Of a stretch of 44,078 nucleotides of DNA, positions 43,723-44,078 are shown piece by piece. The translations under genes were made by a program, and so were the position numbers. The notes below the pieces were generated by a model. That model had not been told where the DNA came from. It was given only the letters and a program-made list of their open reading frames with translations, and ran no database searches. The stretch spans positions 343,661-387,738 of the forward strand of contig NZ_LGSI01000020.1 in assembly GCF_001698815.1 (NCBI RefSeq), given 5' to 3'. Source of the stretch: Pseudomonas syringae (lineage in GTDB: Bacteria; Pseudomonadota; Gammaproteobacteria; Pseudomonadales; Pseudomonadaceae). The stretch's first letter is position 1; every line of letters begins with the position of its first letter.

Positions 43723-44078
43723 GCGCGACCACCAATGTAAGCGGCCACTACGAGGATACGCTTGTGCCCCAGCTCATAGCTGATTTGTACTCGGGCTTCC
43801 CGATCGAGACGTCGGTCGAGTTGATAGCAATGGCCACCGTTGATGGGGGCGGGATGGTGGGTGATTTGCTCATAGCGTTCGCAAGCATAGGCTGCACGCA
43901 ATTCGTGGAAGCCTTTGAGGTTGTACTGATGGAGGATGTCCCGTGCAGGACGGACGATTCCTCGTTGGAAATCGAGGTAGGTTTCGTTCGGTGCAAGTAG
44001 GTTGCGGCTGCCGTCGGGTGAGACCTGTTCGGCGAATCTCAGCGCCTCGCGAATATGATCACCCGCCCTGATCCAGCG
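43719..44078 (-). CDS. ICE-type tyrosine recombinase (integrase-domain protein), N-terminus beyond window edge
   Basis: The frame is open from the right edge to a stop at 43719 (119 residues visible). The C-terminal catalytic region of a tyrosine recombinase is seen: YNLKGFHELRAAYACERYEQ with the H-x-x-R box, then SYELGHKRILVVAAYIGGRA with the Gly-His and the nucleophile Tyr. The spacing and INGGHCYQLDRRLDREAR insert fit the integrase-domain proteins of Pseudomonas integrative conjugative elements. This indicates that an ICE or its remnant continues to the right of the window. Confidence 0.8.
   Translation of the reverse strand, partial: RWIRAGDHIREALRFAEQVSPDGSRNLLAPNETYLDFQRGIVRPARDILHQYNLKGFHELRAAYACERYEQITHHPAPINGGHCYQLDRRLDREARVQISYELGHKRILVVAAYIGGRA

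Noticed and set aside
1..44078. CRISPR array or prophage structural genes
   Set aside because: No regularly spaced repeats and no capsid, tail or lysis proteins were seen anywhere in the window.

Overview
The window reads like a chromosomal accessory region of a fluorescent-group Pseudomonas. This is inferred from the protein types, moderately high GC, strong GGAG-type ribosome binding sites and families typical of that genus; no rRNA, tRNA or housekeeping marker is present to prove it. It is a patchwork of intact metabolic or transport operons separated by decayed genes and mobile-element debris.

1-9.1 kb: a cut-off ABM-domain monooxygenase, a 4-oxalocrotonate-tautomerase-like protein and a divergent LysR regulator; a MipA/OmpV outer-membrane protein followed by an OmpR/histidine-kinase pair; then a metal/sulfur block. 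That block holds a DUF411 protein, a headless heavy-metal sensor kinase remnant abutting a CDF (CzcD-type) efflux pump, a PtrA-like small periplasmic protein, a broken DUF202 gene, and a compact BigR-like ArsR regulator with two half-size YeeE/YedE sulfur transporters. Next to it lies the C-terminal stump of a sulfide:quinone-oxidoreductase-like gene.

9.3-20.9 kb: a large catabolic locus. It has two paralogous FAD (DAO-type) oxidoreductases, a convergent IclR regulator, a short-chain dehydrogenase, a complete Opp/Dpp-type ABC importer (binding protein, two permeases, two ATPases) and a third DAO-type oxidoreductase broken by one extra C in a C6 run. The logic is uptake of a peptide-like or opine-like amine followed by oxidative deamination or N-dealkylation; the substrate cannot be read from the sequence.

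21-30.2 kb: a headless F420-reductase-like fragment; a CorA-like transporter with GMS instead of GMN, a RimK-type ATP-grasp ligase and a divergent GNAT/C39-peptidase fusion; an unannotated 38-residue membrane protein; two exported alpha/beta hydrolases; an AraC regulator and an EamA exporter.

30.2-31 kb holds debris of an integrative element (a frameshifted ICE-type ParA with an IS66 transposase tail fused behind it). 31.8-37.1 kb is a compact operon (GST, ornithine/lysine-type N-hydroxylase, EctB-like diaminobutyrate aminotransferase, EamA exporter) with a divergent AraC activator. This is a possible small biosynthetic cluster for an N-hydroxylated diamine. 37.6-41.7 kb carries a ferric-hydroxamate-type TonB receptor with its FecR/FecI pair and a Fur box, possibly linked functionally to that cluster. 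41.8-43.4 kb is an intact IS1182-family element with 21-bp inverted repeats, inserted next to an ICE-type integrase gene that runs off the right edge.
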